A DNA stretch of 64,000 nucleotides, taken from a virus. Numbering within the stretch: the first letter of the stretch is position 1; every line of letters starts with the position of its first letter. Positions 10,431 through 20,508 of this stretch are shown piece after piece. Below the pieces are notes generated by a model. The model was not told the origin of the DNA and ran no database searches. It worked only from the letters and a program-made list of their open reading frames with translations. The DNA is taken from positions 1-64,000 of the IMG/VR virus record IMGVR_UViG_3300011261_000048; one strand, written 5' to 3'. Position numbers and translations under genes: made by a program.

Positions 10431-12638
10431 TTACATTTTTGGGAGAATATATCCTCCATAAGCATTATTTTGTGTAGTCTTGTATTGTTGTTCAAATTGT
10501 AAAGCAAATTCACCATTATCATCTTCCCATCTATAATTAGGGAAAGTAGCATTGATAACAGACATAAGCCTATCATTTTGTCTTGCATTTTCACTGCCCA
10601 TCTTTTTATCTTTAATATAACCTTGATAGTTAGTACTGATATCAGATAGCCCCATATTTTTAAGGGTAGCTGCCATAGCTCTGTTCTGCTCATTAGCAAT
10701 AATCTCTTGATTACTGATTTGAGTATTTTGAGCATTAGCTGCATTTCTTATTTGAGCATTAGCATTTTCTTGGGCCATATAAGACTGACCTAATTGCTCA
10801 TTAAGATTTCCTGTGATAGCTGCATTTCCAGTAGACATTGCAGTAAGTGCTTCCCCAGAAGATTTAGCACTACCTCTTACATTTTCTCTTTGAATATTTC
10901 TAGCTAAACTAGCTTGCCTAGCCATAGCCTGTCTCTGAGGATCTAAATCTATATTAGCTGCCTTAACTCTATCAAATTTAGTAACTTCAGGTTTCATACC
11001 TCTAATCATATTATCTAAAGCAGGAAGTGATGAAGCTATAAAAGCTTTCTCTTCATTATTACCAGAGGTAGTCTCTTCTCCTTTATTAGTAAGTTTATTT
11101 AAACCTTCTTTAATTTTATCCTTAGTAGTGCCATTCATTTTTAAAGGATTATCTTGGAACTCTACAGGTAACCCTGTATTCCTATCTAGTCCTGCAGGAG
11201 AGTTAAGTGCACTACCTGCTCTAGAAGGAGCATCAAAAGGGTCAATACTTGAAGGTAAAGGAGTAACTCCAAACTGCTGCCCAAAGTCAGGTATAACTCC
11301 TACTGGAATGTCACTACCTTGGGATAAACCTGCTTGAGGTAATTCTAAAAATGGCTTTAAGCCATTATTAAGTTCATCTAGTGGTCCACCTGGCCAAAAC
11401 TGTTTAGGTCTTCCTTGAGCAGTAGCTCTAGCTTTTATTAGTTCTGAAGGTGTGTATTGTTGATTAGACCTAGGTATAGCTCTTTCAGTTTCTGCTAATG
11501 TGTATAAAGTATCTCGATGTATTTCATCTAGTTTCCTTTTAACTTTGTCTGATAAATTTGGATCATTCCTATAATCTGTATTTTTACTAAAGTCACTTAG
11601 AAATTGTTCATCTAAAGGTCCACCATTAGCAAACTGTGAAGGTAAATTTAATTCTCCTCTTTCTGTTTGTAATCTAGGAATAGGTAACTTTGTTATATCT
11701 CTATTAAAACCCTCTAAATTTACAGGGATATCTAACTTATCTTTACTAAAATCTAAGTCTGGAACTTCTACTTGTGTAGAATCTGTTATAGGGCCTCCGT
11801 TAGCAAACTCTTGAGCAGTAGCACCTTCTTGAGACATTGGGTCCATAGGAGGTTGTTCTACAGGAACTTGTCCTTGACCTTGAGGCATTTCTTCTTGCCC
11901 TAGATTTGCTACAGCTTCTTTCTCTGCTATAGCAGCTTGTTTTTCTTTATCTTCAGCTTCCTTAGCAATTCTTATCTGCTCATTAGCTTCCATTAACTTA
12001 GTTAACTCTGCTTTTTGACTTCTTAAAGTTATAGCATCATCTCTAAGTTCGTATTTCTTTTTAATCTTTTTAGCTTCATCAGCAAAAGTAGTTTTAGAAT
12101 CAGGTAAACCTAATCTATCTGAGAAGATGTAGTCATCTACTTTAACTTCTCCACCTTCAACTTCTGCATTGGCTCCCATCTGAACTCCACCTTGTTCATG
12201 TCTTGGCCCGTTTATTTCTTCTATATCTCCACCCATAGCTAGCATAAAGGGGTCTAATGACCCACCATTGGCCCCATAGAATTTACTTTTAAGAGCATTA
12301 AACTGGTCATCTTGTAGTTGATTACCTTTTATATTTGATAGTATTGAGCCACCAATAAATCCTGCTGCAGCTCCAACTCCAGTGCCTAATGGGCCAAAGG
12401 CAGAGCCTAACTTAGCTCCTTGACCTGCTGCTGATATTCCACCAGATAATGTATTTTTTGCTATATCCCTATCAGTAGTCCTATCTGACATACCTTGATC
12501 TCCAAAGGTATCTATTGCAGATGAGGCTAAAGTTGCTCCTGCACTAAACAGGTCAGAACCTAGACCTCCACCATCTCCATACTTAAAAGGGGGTAATTTA
12601 GGAGTAGTTTTTTTCTTTTGTTTTTTATTATTGGCCAT
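10431..12638 (-). CDS. Probable virion cargo protein with Gly-rich N-terminus
   Basis: I chose the ATG at 12638 (MANNKKQKKKTTPKLPPFKY) over an in-frame ATG 14 codons upstream, because the extra residues (MYICIQIYLIIPNI) are read from the promoter region and do not look coding. About residues 30-110 form a Gly/Ala/Ser-rich segment that could insert in a membrane. A central segment with GPRHEQGGVQMG and AEVEGGEVKVDD is a pattern I associate with Bacteroidota phage virion proteins. The C-terminal half is Gln/Asn/Ala-rich and helical. It sits between a terminator/promoter pair and the 925-residue cargo gene; likely ejected with the genome. Confidence 0.6.
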   Translation of the reverse strand: MANNKKQKKKTTPKLPPFKYGDGGGLGSDLFSAGATLASSAIDTFGDQGMSDRTTDRDIAKNTLSGGISAAGQGAKLGSAFGPLGTGVGAAAGFIGGSILSNIKGNQLQDDQFNALKSKFYGANGGSLDPFMLAMGGDIEEINGPRHEQGGVQMGANAEVEGGEVKVDDYIFSDRLGLPDSKTTFADEAKKIKKKYELRDDAITLRSQKAELTKLMEANEQIRIAKEAEDKEKQAAIAEKEAVANLGQEEMPQGQGQVPVEQPPMDPMSQEGATAQEFANGGPITDSTQVEVPDLDFSKDKLDIPVNLEGFNRDITKLPIPRLQTERGELNLPSQFANGGPLDEQFLSDFSKNTDYRNDPNLSDKVKRKLDEIHRDTLYTLAETERAIPRSNQQYTPSELIKARATAQGRPKQFWPGGPLDELNNGLKPFLELPQAGLSQGSDIPVGVIPDFGQQFGVTPLPSSIDPFDAPSRAGSALNSPAGLDRNTGLPVEFQDNPLKMNGTTKDKIKEGLNKLTNKGEETTSGNNEEKAFIASSLPALDNMIRGMKPEVTKFDRVKAANIDLDPQRQAMARQASLARNIQRENVRGSAKSSGEALTAMSTGNAAITGNLNEQLGQSYMAQENANAQIRNAANAQNTQISNQEIIANEQNRAMAATLKNMGLSDISTNYQGYIKDKKMGSENARQNDRLMSVINATFPNYRWEDDNGEFALQFEQQYKTTQNNAYGGYILPKM

Positions 12639-12669
12639 AATATTTGGTATTATCAAGTATATTTGGATA

Positions 12670-12677
12670 CAAATATA
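12670..12677 (-). promoter_or_regulatory. Bacteroidota-type promoter -7 box (TATATTTG)
   Basis: Exact TAnnTTTG match on the minus strand, right after the T-run of the terminator at 12679-12713 and 32 nt before the chosen start at 12638. Terminator followed at once by promoter marks the start of a separate transcription unit for the cargo and giant genes. Confidence 0.6.
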
Positions 12678-12678
12678 C

Positions 12679-12713
12679 AAAAAAAAGATGCTCTTACAAT
12701 GAAGAACATCTTT
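12679..12713 (-). terminator. Intrinsic terminator after muzzle-type gene
   Basis: On the minus strand AAAGATGTTCTT pairs with AAGAGCATCTTT (12 bp, one U-G) around a 6-nt loop and is followed by eight T. It lies 57 nt beyond the stop of the 1490-codon gene. The U-G pair forms only in the minus-strand RNA, which fixes the direction. Confidence 0.85.
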
Positions 12714-12769
12714 TATTTTGTTTATAACTATGTGATTTATAGTAACATATAGAATTAGAATCTATAACA

Positions 12770-15700
12770 TTACATTGGAGTAGTACTATAAGAGTATATT
12801 AACTCATGAGCTACATGCCTCTTATTCAGGTTGTTATCATATTCTAAAATACAATGTAACCATGGGTTTCTTAATCTTGATTTACCATCTGTAGAATCTC
12901 TAGGAATAGTATATCTCCAAGTTCTCATTCTCCTTTTAATATCTCCACCATTAGTAGCAGGGATTATAGCAGTAGAAACATTAAGAGCTATCTTACCTGT
13001 ATCTTGGTATTCATTGTAAAATTGAATTGAACTAAAAGTCTCATCATACACATCTACACCATCTGTGTCATATAATTCTGACTTGTATTCTAAGTTGTTC
13101 CATACCTTGTTTAGTTGTCCTTTTTCTCCAAGTATAGTATGAAGAATAGACTTATAAGCAGGTTGACCATAGAATGTAGCTGTATCTCCTTCATTATGTA
13201 CATAAGCTGAGCTCCTATCAAAAGGAGAAGCTGACATTAGTCTTCTACCATATTGTAAGTAGATATTAGGTACATAACTGTAAAAAGATTCAAATGCCTG
13301 TATTAACTCGCTGTAACTAATAGTAAATCCTAATTGGGACTTATCTAATAACTCTCCAGAGTTTATAATATCTGATAGTCTTTCTCCTATTAGTACAGAT
13401 AAACCTGTGTCAAAATAATATATATTATTGTTGTACTCTATGTATGTTCCTGCAGGAATAGTATAATCAATAGTAGCAGGGTCATCTTCATGTATATTGG
13501 TAGTCACAAAGTTCTTTAGAAAAGTAAAGAGTACTCTATTATACCTAAAGTCTGCTACTCCGTGTACTCCTACTGCTACACCACAATCTCCTGTAGCTAA
13601 AGTTTTATCTGCTTTAAGTATACTACCTTTAATATTCTTATCAAAGAAAGAACTCATACCTTTCATTTCTGATATAGCATTGGCACCTCCTCCAGAGTAT
13701 TGATACATCTTCTTAAGTCTTGCATCATAATGGTATAAAGCATTCTCAGAAGCTACTACTCCAAACTGATGATAACTTCCTGTGTTAGTAGAAACATAAT
13801 CATAGTTAGGGAAAACTCCTCCAGTACCTAGTACTAACTCTTGGCCAGAACTATCTTGTATTAGACTCCTTTCATTAATTGATGCTACTCCAAAAGCCCT
13901 ATCTTGGTAAAAGAATAATCTATCTTTAAAGTTTATAATTCTATTTATAGGTCCGTATATACCATTAACTTCTGTAGAGTTGGCTATTTTAAAAGACCTC
14001 CAGCTATCTGATAATTCTCCATCTATTTTAGTATCAGATGCCCATAGTTGATGAGGATGCTCTTCTACAAAAGAAGTTAAGAAGTCTAAAGCAAAGAATT
14101 TCTCTTCAGATTTATTCTGGACATTCCACAATGGGTTATATACCCAAGAGTTATTTTCATAGTCTCCTATACCTGCACCACCATCTCTATCTGCAGCCCA
14201 ATGTCTTCCATATCTATAGTCAGCATTAACTGTACTCTCTACAGGGAAACAAAATGCAGTAGATAATTTATTAGTATTAGGCGTATTGTAAACTCCTCCA
14301 TAAGCTGTAGTTTGATTCCAATAGAATTGAATCTGCTCTTCATCATAGTAGTTAACATATGTATCCCCTCCGTATACATCAAATGTAATAGAGTCTGGAA
14401 TATTATCGTTAAGCACTTGATAGTGGTTAGTACTAATGTACTGATTTTTACTTCTATCAGTGTAAGAGTTACCTCCATATTGATTAAGTACAAATCTACA
14501 ATATTGTATCTCTTTTAAATAGATATCACCTGTACATACATTAGTACCTCCAAAACTTAAAGTACCTTTATGGGCAAAGTCATGAGGATGTCTTAAATTT
14601 CCTGCATTTCCAGTAGCATCTGTAGGTGAACCTGTATTATTAGTAACTGAGTTAGTATCATCTAATAGCAGCATCTTTTTAACAGACCCTAATCCTAAAG
14701 GAGTGGGATCTGCTAGTAAGGCTACGGAACAGTTACCTAGTCCTGTACCTGCCCCCCATAAAGCCATTATATCTGTATTATCAAATATAAATTCTCCTAC
14801 TTTTAAATCCCTAGTTGCTTCTATTTCAAATCTTTCTCTACTGTAAGGGTTAGCTATTAAATCTCCTTCTGCTTTATAATAAAAAGCATAAGACCTACTA
14901 CCTACTCCTCCTGATTGATCTCCACCATATAAAGCTAGTGTACTATTATAGTAGCCTCTAGTATCTATGTAATCTCCAGTTTTGAAAGTAGTATTATATA
15001 ATTGCCCTAATGGTCCTAACATATATGTTAGCCTTTTAGCTTGTGCAGAGGTGTCTTGGAAAGAGTCTAACCCTGGGTAATCACTACATATAGCATTCAC
15101 AGGCTGAAATACTCCAAATATATCCAAACCTGCAGTGTAACCTGTAGCTGCACCTGGTCCACCAGGGCCTGTATTTTCCCATAAGTCAGGTAGATTATCT
15201 GTAGTTATCACAGAGGCAAAAAACATTTGAATACCTGAACCTAATTTAGTTTTATCAGATTCTTCTCTTTTAACTCTAACTATAGCGTATGCTTTTACAT
15301 TACTATCTAGAGAAGAAGTATCTACAGTGAATTCTATTCCTAATGATTGTAGATCATCATATGAGCCATTGTTTTCCATTAAAGGATAACCATCATCTAC
15401 ATTAGGGAACTTTACATCCCCTATCCAGTTAACAAATGTTACTGCACCTTTACTATTGTAAAATACTATTCCAAATCTATATGTTTCTCCTCTAGAGTAA
15501 CCTGTGAAATTGTTAGGTAACCATTGTGATGCATTATTTTTTAACTGTCCTCCGTAGTTAATTTCTTTATTGTTTCCATCTGCATCTAGTACTCCTAAGT
15601 TAACAGGGCCATCAGCAGATGTCCATTTATCTACATCCACATGTGGGAAAGTAGTAGTAGGATGACTTAGTTGAAAGTTAGCTGCACTTCCATATGTAGT

Positions 15701-17242
15701 GAATTTATAACTTATATTTTTACCACTACCTCCTAAAGTAGTACCATCTACTTGATATTTATACTGATTAACTGCAGTAAACCATCCTGCATTATCTTCA
15801 TCATTATAACTATTGATAGCATCATGTGTTTCTGGTACAGTATCATATGCAGGAGTAGGACCACTTAAAGTGATATTACCATCTGGGTCTTCAAGTAATG
15901 CATCTGTAGAGCTATTAAACCTATATACTCTAGCATCATAATCTACAGTGAAATCCTCGGTAGTTGTATTAGCAGCAATAAGTTTATTATCTACTACTTC
16001 AATATCTTTAGCTTTATCAAATCCTGATGCCAGTGCATTAAATTCTACAATAGAAATAGGTATAGCATTTTCTATAGAGCTACATACTACTGTAGTTTCC
16101 CCATCAGAAGGTACAAACTCCTCATCAAATTTGTAAATAGCTTTAGTACCGTTTTTAGAATACACTATTACTATATGCTCTATAACATCATAGTCTGTAT
16201 CTAATCCTTTTAAAGTATATGTGACAGACTTAGTACCTGGAGAAGTTACTACTGTATCTCCTTCAAAATCTTGTAAGTCTGTAGTAGTGAAGACGTTACT
16301 AGGTAAATTGACTAAGGGACTAACAGGAGAATATATTGTCTCTGCTCCTCCTGAATCTAATTGTCTATATGCAAATTGTACTACTACACCGTCAGGTAAA
16401 CTTCCTGTACCTATACTATCTATACTAGGTTGTACAAAGGTTACCCCTGACCTTAAATCTAAATTCTCTACAGGAGTTTCAAATACATATGGATCTGCTA
16501 CATTAAGAGTCCTTACTGCACTATAATTATCTGTCCAGTAAACTCTTTTTAATGTTTCTGTTTCATACCTACCAATAGCCCTACCTACTCTGTAGCAGCT
16601 AGAGAATGATACATTATTATTATATCTTAAATGTTCTGTAACAACTAATGTGTTAGATGCTCCAATGTTTTCAATAGTGTCCGTGGCTTCATTATATACA
16701 AGTTGCCATACTTGACCTGCACCTGTAGGAGTATCTCCAGTTTCTGAAGTAGTGAATACTATAATATCATCTACTATAGTAGTCCATCCTATAATCTGTA
16801 AATCAGTTTGAGCAGCAATTAAGTCTACTGTAGCACCTAGAGTACCTACTATAGTTTGAATCTTAGCTCCATTAGTATCCTCAATAACAGTAGTACTTCC
16901 TATCTGATATACTGTAACATCTCCTGCTAAAGCAACTACATTAGCATCTGTACTTATCTGGTCAAAAACATTATCCTCTGTAACAGCAATAACTATTGTA
17001 GGAGTAGCATCTTGAAAAGTGATTGTTACAGTGCCTGTTTGATTACTAACTATACCTTGTTTTTTAATATCTGGAATAGTGAAGCCAATTTTATTACCTT
17101 TTTCTGTTTCTAATGACCCAGTAGATAATCCATCTTCAGTAGTAACTCTAAAATTTAATAAGGAGTAATATGAGTTAGCAGGTCTTTTATTCTTTGCAGA
17201 ATCCTGATTCATTCCTCCTAAATAAGATTGAATTGCTTTCAT
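12770..17242 (-). CDS. Large beta-rich tail protein (muzzle / tail stabilisation type)
   Basis: 1490 residues, starting MKAIQSYLGGMNQDSAKNKR. Almost the whole length is Asp/Gly/Thr/Tyr-rich with alternating beta patterns and many short aromatic repeats; there are no membrane segments or enzyme motifs. A protein of this size beginning with a GGMNQDS-type N-terminus next to the ring-protein genes fits the muzzle or tail-stabilisation protein that caps the short tail of crAss-like podoviruses. It is followed by its own terminator. A 100-nt gap upstream separates it from the ring protein at 17343. Assignment rests on position, length and composition. Confidence 0.65.
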   Translation of the reverse strand: MKAIQSYLGGMNQDSAKNKRPANSYYSLLNFRVTTEDGLSTGSLETEKGNKIGFTIPDIKKQGIVSNQTGTVTITFQDATPTIVIAVTEDNVFDQISTDANVVALAGDVTVYQIGSTTVIEDTNGAKIQTIVGTLGATVDLIAAQTDLQIIGWTTIVDDIIVFTTSETGDTPTGAGQVWQLVYNEATDTIENIGASNTLVVTEHLRYNNNVSFSSCYRVGRAIGRYETETLKRVYWTDNYSAVRTLNVADPYVFETPVENLDLRSGVTFVQPSIDSIGTGSLPDGVVVQFAYRQLDSGGAETIYSPVSPLVNLPSNVFTTTDLQDFEGDTVVTSPGTKSVTYTLKGLDTDYDVIEHIVIVYSKNGTKAIYKFDEEFVPSDGETTVVCSSIENAIPISIVEFNALASGFDKAKDIEVVDNKLIAANTTTEDFTVDYDARVYRFNSSTDALLEDPDGNITLSGPTPAYDTVPETHDAINSYNDEDNAGWFTAVNQYKYQVDGTTLGGSGKNISYKFTTYGSAANFQLSHPTTTFPHVDVDKWTSADGPVNLGVLDADGNNKEINYGGQLKNNASQWLPNNFTGYSRGETYRFGIVFYNSKGAVTFVNWIGDVKFPNVDDGYPLMENNGSYDDLQSLGIEFTVDTSSLDSNVKAYAIVRVKREESDKTKLGSGIQMFFASVITTDNLPDLWENTGPGGPGAATGYTAGLDIFGVFQPVNAICSDYPGLDSFQDTSAQAKRLTYMLGPLGQLYNTTFKTGDYIDTRGYYNSTLALYGGDQSGGVGSRSYAFYYKAEGDLIANPYSRERFEIEATRDLKVGEFIFDNTDIMALWGAGTGLGNCSVALLADPTPLGLGSVKKMLLLDDTNSVTNNTGSPTDATGNAGNLRHPHDFAHKGTLSFGGTNVCTGDIYLKEIQYCRFVLNQYGGNSYTDRSKNQYISTNHYQVLNDNIPDSITFDVYGGDTYVNYYDEEQIQFYWNQTTAYGGVYNTPNTNKLSTAFCFPVESTVNADYRYGRHWAADRDGGAGIGDYENNSWVYNPLWNVQNKSEEKFFALDFLTSFVEEHPHQLWASDTKIDGELSDSWRSFKIANSTEVNGIYGPINRIINFKDRLFFYQDRAFGVASINERSLIQDSSGQELVLGTGGVFPNYDYVSTNTGSYHQFGVVASENALYHYDARLKKMYQYSGGGANAISEMKGMSSFFDKNIKGSILKADKTLATGDCGVAVGVHGVADFRYNRVLFTFLKNFVTTNIHEDDPATIDYTIPAGTYIEYNNNIYYFDTGLSVLIGERLSDIINSGELLDKSQLGFTISYSELIQAFESFYSYVPNIYLQYGRRLMSASPFDRSSAYVHNEGDTATFYGQPAYKSILHTILGEKGQLNKVWNNLEYKSELYDTDGVDVYDETFSSIQFYNEYQDTGKIALNVSTAIIPATNGGDIKRRMRTWRYTIPRDSTDGKSRLRNPWLHCILEYDNNLNKRHVAHELIYSYSTTPM

Positions 17243-17342
17243 GTTTTATATATCCATTTAAAATTCATAGCTGTTTTATTTCTCCCTTGACACACTTTAA
17301 GTATCGTGGAAGGATTACATTGTATACTGTACACCCCTGATT

Positions 17343-18167
17343 TCATTCTGCTATATTAAAATAAGTTTCTGTACCTGAGTTATGGTTATTTCTACCATTA
17401 CTATTACCTACTGTATTATGATTATGTCTTTGCTCTGCACTACCTGCAGATTTAAACCCATCAGCATGCTGATTAATTTTAGGGATAAGTCTTATCCAAT
17501 TATTCTTAATAGATTCCATCATATCTACACCAGGCATTACTGCTCTATTTTGTGCAGCACCTATATACCAATCTCTATCTGCTTCTAGTTTTTGATAAAC
17601 GGCTCCAGGCATTTTACCATTGGACCATTTAATAAATCCTAGTCTCCATTTAATATGAGCAGCAACTGCTTCTTTAAACTTAGCATCATCTGGAATTTTA
17701 GGAAAACCTCTATCATCTACAGGCATAGATATCATAGCTATCTTTACATACCCTGTTTTAAAGTTAGTAAAGATATAGTTATCATTTACTTTATATGTTA
17801 ATTCTGAATTACATTGATGGTCATTACTAGCATCACAATACCAATGATGGTAAGCATCAGTAGAATATCTTAGTTGAGTATAGTTTTTAGACTCTCTGCA
17901 TTCTTCTTCAGGAGTACCATCAGCAACAGGACTCCCTGCTATAGTAGTAATCTGGAAAAGTTCTACAGGTAGGCATGCTCTATAATCAGATACATACACT
18001 TCTTTAACTGATTCAATTAGGTAGTAGTTAGCTCCAATTATTTCCATGGCTTCACCAGCCCATTCTAAAGCATCTCCAAATTCTATTGAACCTGATAAAC
18101 CTAAATCTCTATAAACCTTAGAGATAATAGTTTCTACACTTACATATTTTCCATTAAATAAACTCAT
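17343..18167 (-). CDS. Structural tail/ring protein
   Basis: 274 residues, beginning MSLFNGKYVSVETIISKVYRDLG. The N-terminal half alternates helical segments (VETIISKVYRDLG, LEWAGEAMEIIG) with a beta segment carrying Cys residues; the C-terminus is Asn/His-rich. The start overlaps the previous stop in an ATGA junction (translational coupling). A helical connector-like protein next to IHF-like and adaptor-like genes matches the ring or tail-tubular proteins of crAss-like phages. Ends in TGA, one of several normal TGA stops in the late arm. Confidence 0.55.
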   Translation of the reverse strand: MSLFNGKYVSVETIISKVYRDLGLSGSIEFGDALEWAGEAMEIIGANYYLIESVKEVYVSDYRACLPVELFQITTIAGSPVADGTPEEECRESKNYTQLRYSTDAYHHWYCDASNDHQCNSELTYKVNDNYIFTNFKTGYVKIAMISMPVDDRGFPKIPDDAKFKEAVAAHIKWRLGFIKWSNGKMPGAVYQKLEADRDWYIGAAQNRAVMPGVDMMESIKNNWIRLIPKINQHADGFKSAGSAEQRHNHNTVGNSNGRNNHNSGTETYFNIAE

Positions 18168-18739
18168 AATTCGTAATAATCTATTTTGTTATTAGGGGTT
18201 TTAAGTATTGTACATAACTCTACTTTAGCAGTTCTACAAGGAATAAAAGAATATGCTGATTTCCATTTGTAGTTAGCTTTCCTAGTAGAGTAATACCATT
18301 GTACTATATACCCATTAGTATGTTTATTGAAGTGTCTTACACGTTTTTTTTCTTTCTTTGCTTTAGAATCTACTTCCCATAGATCCATAGTAGCTTTCCA
18401 ATCTACAGGTAAAGGATTAACTAATTCTCCTTCTGCATTTATCCAGGGAGTAATTTTCTTTTTCCTTATACCTAGTATACCCATCTTTCTGGGTAAGTTG
18501 AAATCAAAAGATTCATTTAATATAGCTTCTCTAATCTTTAGATTAAAGGCACTAATAACTTTACAATACACTTCATAGCTAACATAGTAAGGAGTATCCC
18601 TATCTACCTTAGCTCTTTTAATTTCTTCTCCCTTCTCATTAGTATAATCTTTAAAATACTTTCTAGCATAGTACTCAAAGAATTCTTTACTTTTAATGTG
18701 GGCAACATACTTCTCTTTTTGTTTCCCTTTTTTCTGCAT
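18164..18739 (-). CDS. IHF/HU-like structural protein
   Basis: 191 residues, very basic. Residues about 50-90 (SYEVYCKVISAFNLKIREAI, then FNLPRKMGILGIRKKK) resemble the HU/IHF pattern of a helix followed by a strand with 'lP.lG.l.ir'. crAss-like phages carry two IHF-like genes in the virion module, probably acting as structural tail-hub components rather than nucleoid proteins; this gene is in the right place. ATGA overlap with the next gene, and the stop of the preceding gene abuts its start. DNA binding has not been shown by anything visible. Confidence 0.5.
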   Translation of the reverse strand: MQKKGKQKEKYVAHIKSKEFFEYYARKYFKDYTNEKGEEIKRAKVDRDTPYYVSYEVYCKVISAFNLKIREAILNESFDFNLPRKMGILGIRKKKITPWINAEGELVNPLPVDWKATMDLWEVDSKAKKEKKRVRHFNKHTNGYIVQWYYSTRKANYKWKSAYSFIPCRTAKVELCTILKTPNNKIDYYEL

Positions 18740-19431
18740 TATTGTTTATTTAGTAGTTCTTGACCATCATTAGCTGAATCCTTTGGAGACATTATACCTA
18801 GTTGTGATAGGACTTGCTCCTTGATATAAGGTAGCATATGCCTGTTAATAGGGTACTCATCATCAAAAGAAAAGCATGTAGTACCTTCATTATCACATTT
18901 ATAATCTATTAGGTCTGCAGGAGAAGCTACTACTCCTCTTACATTAATATGAGTTAAGTGAACCATATTAGGGTCTGTCATAATTGTATATACATACCCA
19001 TTTAATAAGAAAGCTAAAACTCCTTTACTGTACTTATTCTCTGCACTAGCAGTATAAATTGCTTTATCATAGTCAGTATAAGTAAAAGGTAGTTTAAGTT
19101 TATGTATTGGACCCACTCTAGTAATACCTAATCCTTCAGTAAACTTAATAAAGTTAGGTAACTTTCTACTAGTCCTAAGTACAGTACATCCTAATTCTAC
19201 AGTGCAACATTCTGCTGCATCTACTTCAATTAATTCTAGGCATCCTAAATCACTAGTTATCTGAGTATCAATATTCTGACCTGGCTTATCATATTCCCTT
19301 TTTAACCAAAGTGCTCTCTGGTTGTCTATTTGGTATATAACTTGTTCTTCTGATATTTCAGTATCGTCAGAGATTTGATGACCTCTGATGACCTCCATTA
19401 CATCAAATATAATCTCATTGAATGTTGGCAT
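18739..19431 (-). CDS. Head-tail adaptor / ring protein
   Basis: 230 residues beginning MPTFNEIIFDVMEVIRGHQI. The early segment with 'DDTEISEEQVIYQIDNQRAL' is typical of phage adaptor or ring proteins, where an N-terminal helical domain is followed by a beta domain. A cluster of Cys residues (ECCTVELGC, about 73-81) is notable. It shares an end with the IHF-like gene and sits directly downstream of the metallophosphoesterase-like gene. Function inferred from crAss-like gene order. Confidence 0.5.
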   Translation of the reverse strand: MPTFNEIIFDVMEVIRGHQISDDTEISEEQVIYQIDNQRALWLKREYDKPGQNIDTQITSDLGCLELIEVDAAECCTVELGCTVLRTSRKLPNFIKFTEGLGITRVGPIHKLKLPFTYTDYDKAIYTASAENKYSKGVLAFLLNGYVYTIMTDPNMVHLTHINVRGVVASPADLIDYKCDNEGTTCFSFDDEYPINRHMLPYIKEQVLSQLGIMSPKDSANDGQELLNKQ

Positions 19432-19434
19432 AGT

Positions 19435-20508
19435 CTAGTATAATTTATTGTTGAAAGAGAAATGATTATTTTTAAAATCTACTATAGTAGGATACGCTAC
19501 ATTATCTTTTAATGTTACCGTAAGTATACCATTTCTCCAGTTTTCTTTTTGTGACTTAGACATGTAACTAAATACAGGGCTATCTTTATCTCCTCCCCAA
19601 CCACAGTTATATCCTGCAATGTTACTTTCAAAGTAAGTACCCATTCTATGAGTATGGAAGAAAGCTATGTTTCTATGTAGCTCTGCAGCATGTTTATGTG
19701 CAGCATGTTTATTACACCACTCTCCATGGATAATTTCTAAGTCTCCTAATTTTACATTAGCAGTTTTCCAGTTAAATTGTGTATTGTAACCTCTATGTTT
19801 AAAGCATGCATCGTAAGGAGACTTTGCTCCAGCTCTACCTAAGTAGTTGTTATCTACATCTTTACCCCATTGGTTATACCAATCTTCATGGTTTCCATAG
19901 AAGTATTCTTTAATTATTTTCCTATCTCCTATAGCAGCATCTAATTCATCAAGAGCAAGGTTTGCCTCTTTGTATTCTCTAGCTAATGTATATCCAGGAA
20001 GTCTAATCTTACCTTTACTGTGTCTTGATATAGAATGCATATCTAAGATATCTCCTGCAAGGACAATACCTTTAAGATCTTCCATATCAGCTATAAGTTT
20101 ACAGGTAGCTGTCCACATTTCCTTATTATGGAAAGGTAAGTGACTACAACCTAGTACTACGTAGTTACCGTCTTTAAACTTACTAGTAGTATAAGAAGGT
20201 TTATCTACTTCTTTTTCTACTCTAGTTAACAAGTCAATAGCTTCTTCTATTTTTCCTGCACTTATTAAAGCAGTAGCAGTAAATTGAAGGGCTTCTTGTT
20301 TAGACATTGCTACTTCAGCATCTTTAAGCTTAGATTGAATAAAGTCTATATGAATAGCTTCCCCACCTCTAATCTCATTTTTCACTTCTCTAATAGCTTG
20401 CTTAGCGAGATGTTTAGGAATATCAAACTGTAAAGACAGTCTATGTGGTCCAGACTTTAAGTATCCTTGTTTATCTCTTAGTACTTCTTTTAGTTGATTC
20501 TTAGTCAT
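19435..20508 (-). CDS. Calcineurin-type metallophosphoesterase-like protein with altered first metal motif
   Basis: 357 residues. The N-terminal ~100 residues look like a helix-turn-helix plus helices. The C-terminal part shows the calcineurin-like phosphoesterase motif series: GCSHLPF (120-126), GDILDM (from 152), GNHED (205-209), then HGEW and HTHRMG. The first motif, normally D-x-H, reads C-S-H, so one metal ligand (Asp) is replaced by Cys121. Similar proteins are found in many phages between tail genes; substrate unknown. Overlaps the preceding gene by 8 nt. It may be an active enzyme with modified metal binding or a structural derivative. Confidence 0.7.
   Translation of the reverse strand: MTKNQLKEVLRDKQGYLKSGPHRLSLQFDIPKHLAKQAIREVKNEIRGGEAIHIDFIQSKLKDAEVAMSKQEALQFTATALISAGKIEEAIDLLTRVEKEVDKPSYTTSKFKDGNYVVLGCSHLPFHNKEMWTATCKLIADMEDLKGIVLAGDILDMHSISRHSKGKIRLPGYTLAREYKEANLALDELDAAIGDRKIIKEYFYGNHEDWYNQWGKDVDNNYLGRAGAKSPYDACFKHRGYNTQFNWKTANVKLGDLEIIHGEWCNKHAAHKHAAELHRNIAFFHTHRMGTYFESNIAGYNCGWGGDKDSPVFSYMSKSQKENWRNGILTVTLKDNVAYPTIVDFKNNHFSFNNKLY

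Noticed and set aside
10415-10744. Minus-strand 109-codon ORF within the cargo gene in another frame
   Set aside because: Lies wholly inside the frame of the larger gene and has an implausible composition (Leu/Ile/Met/Lys only).
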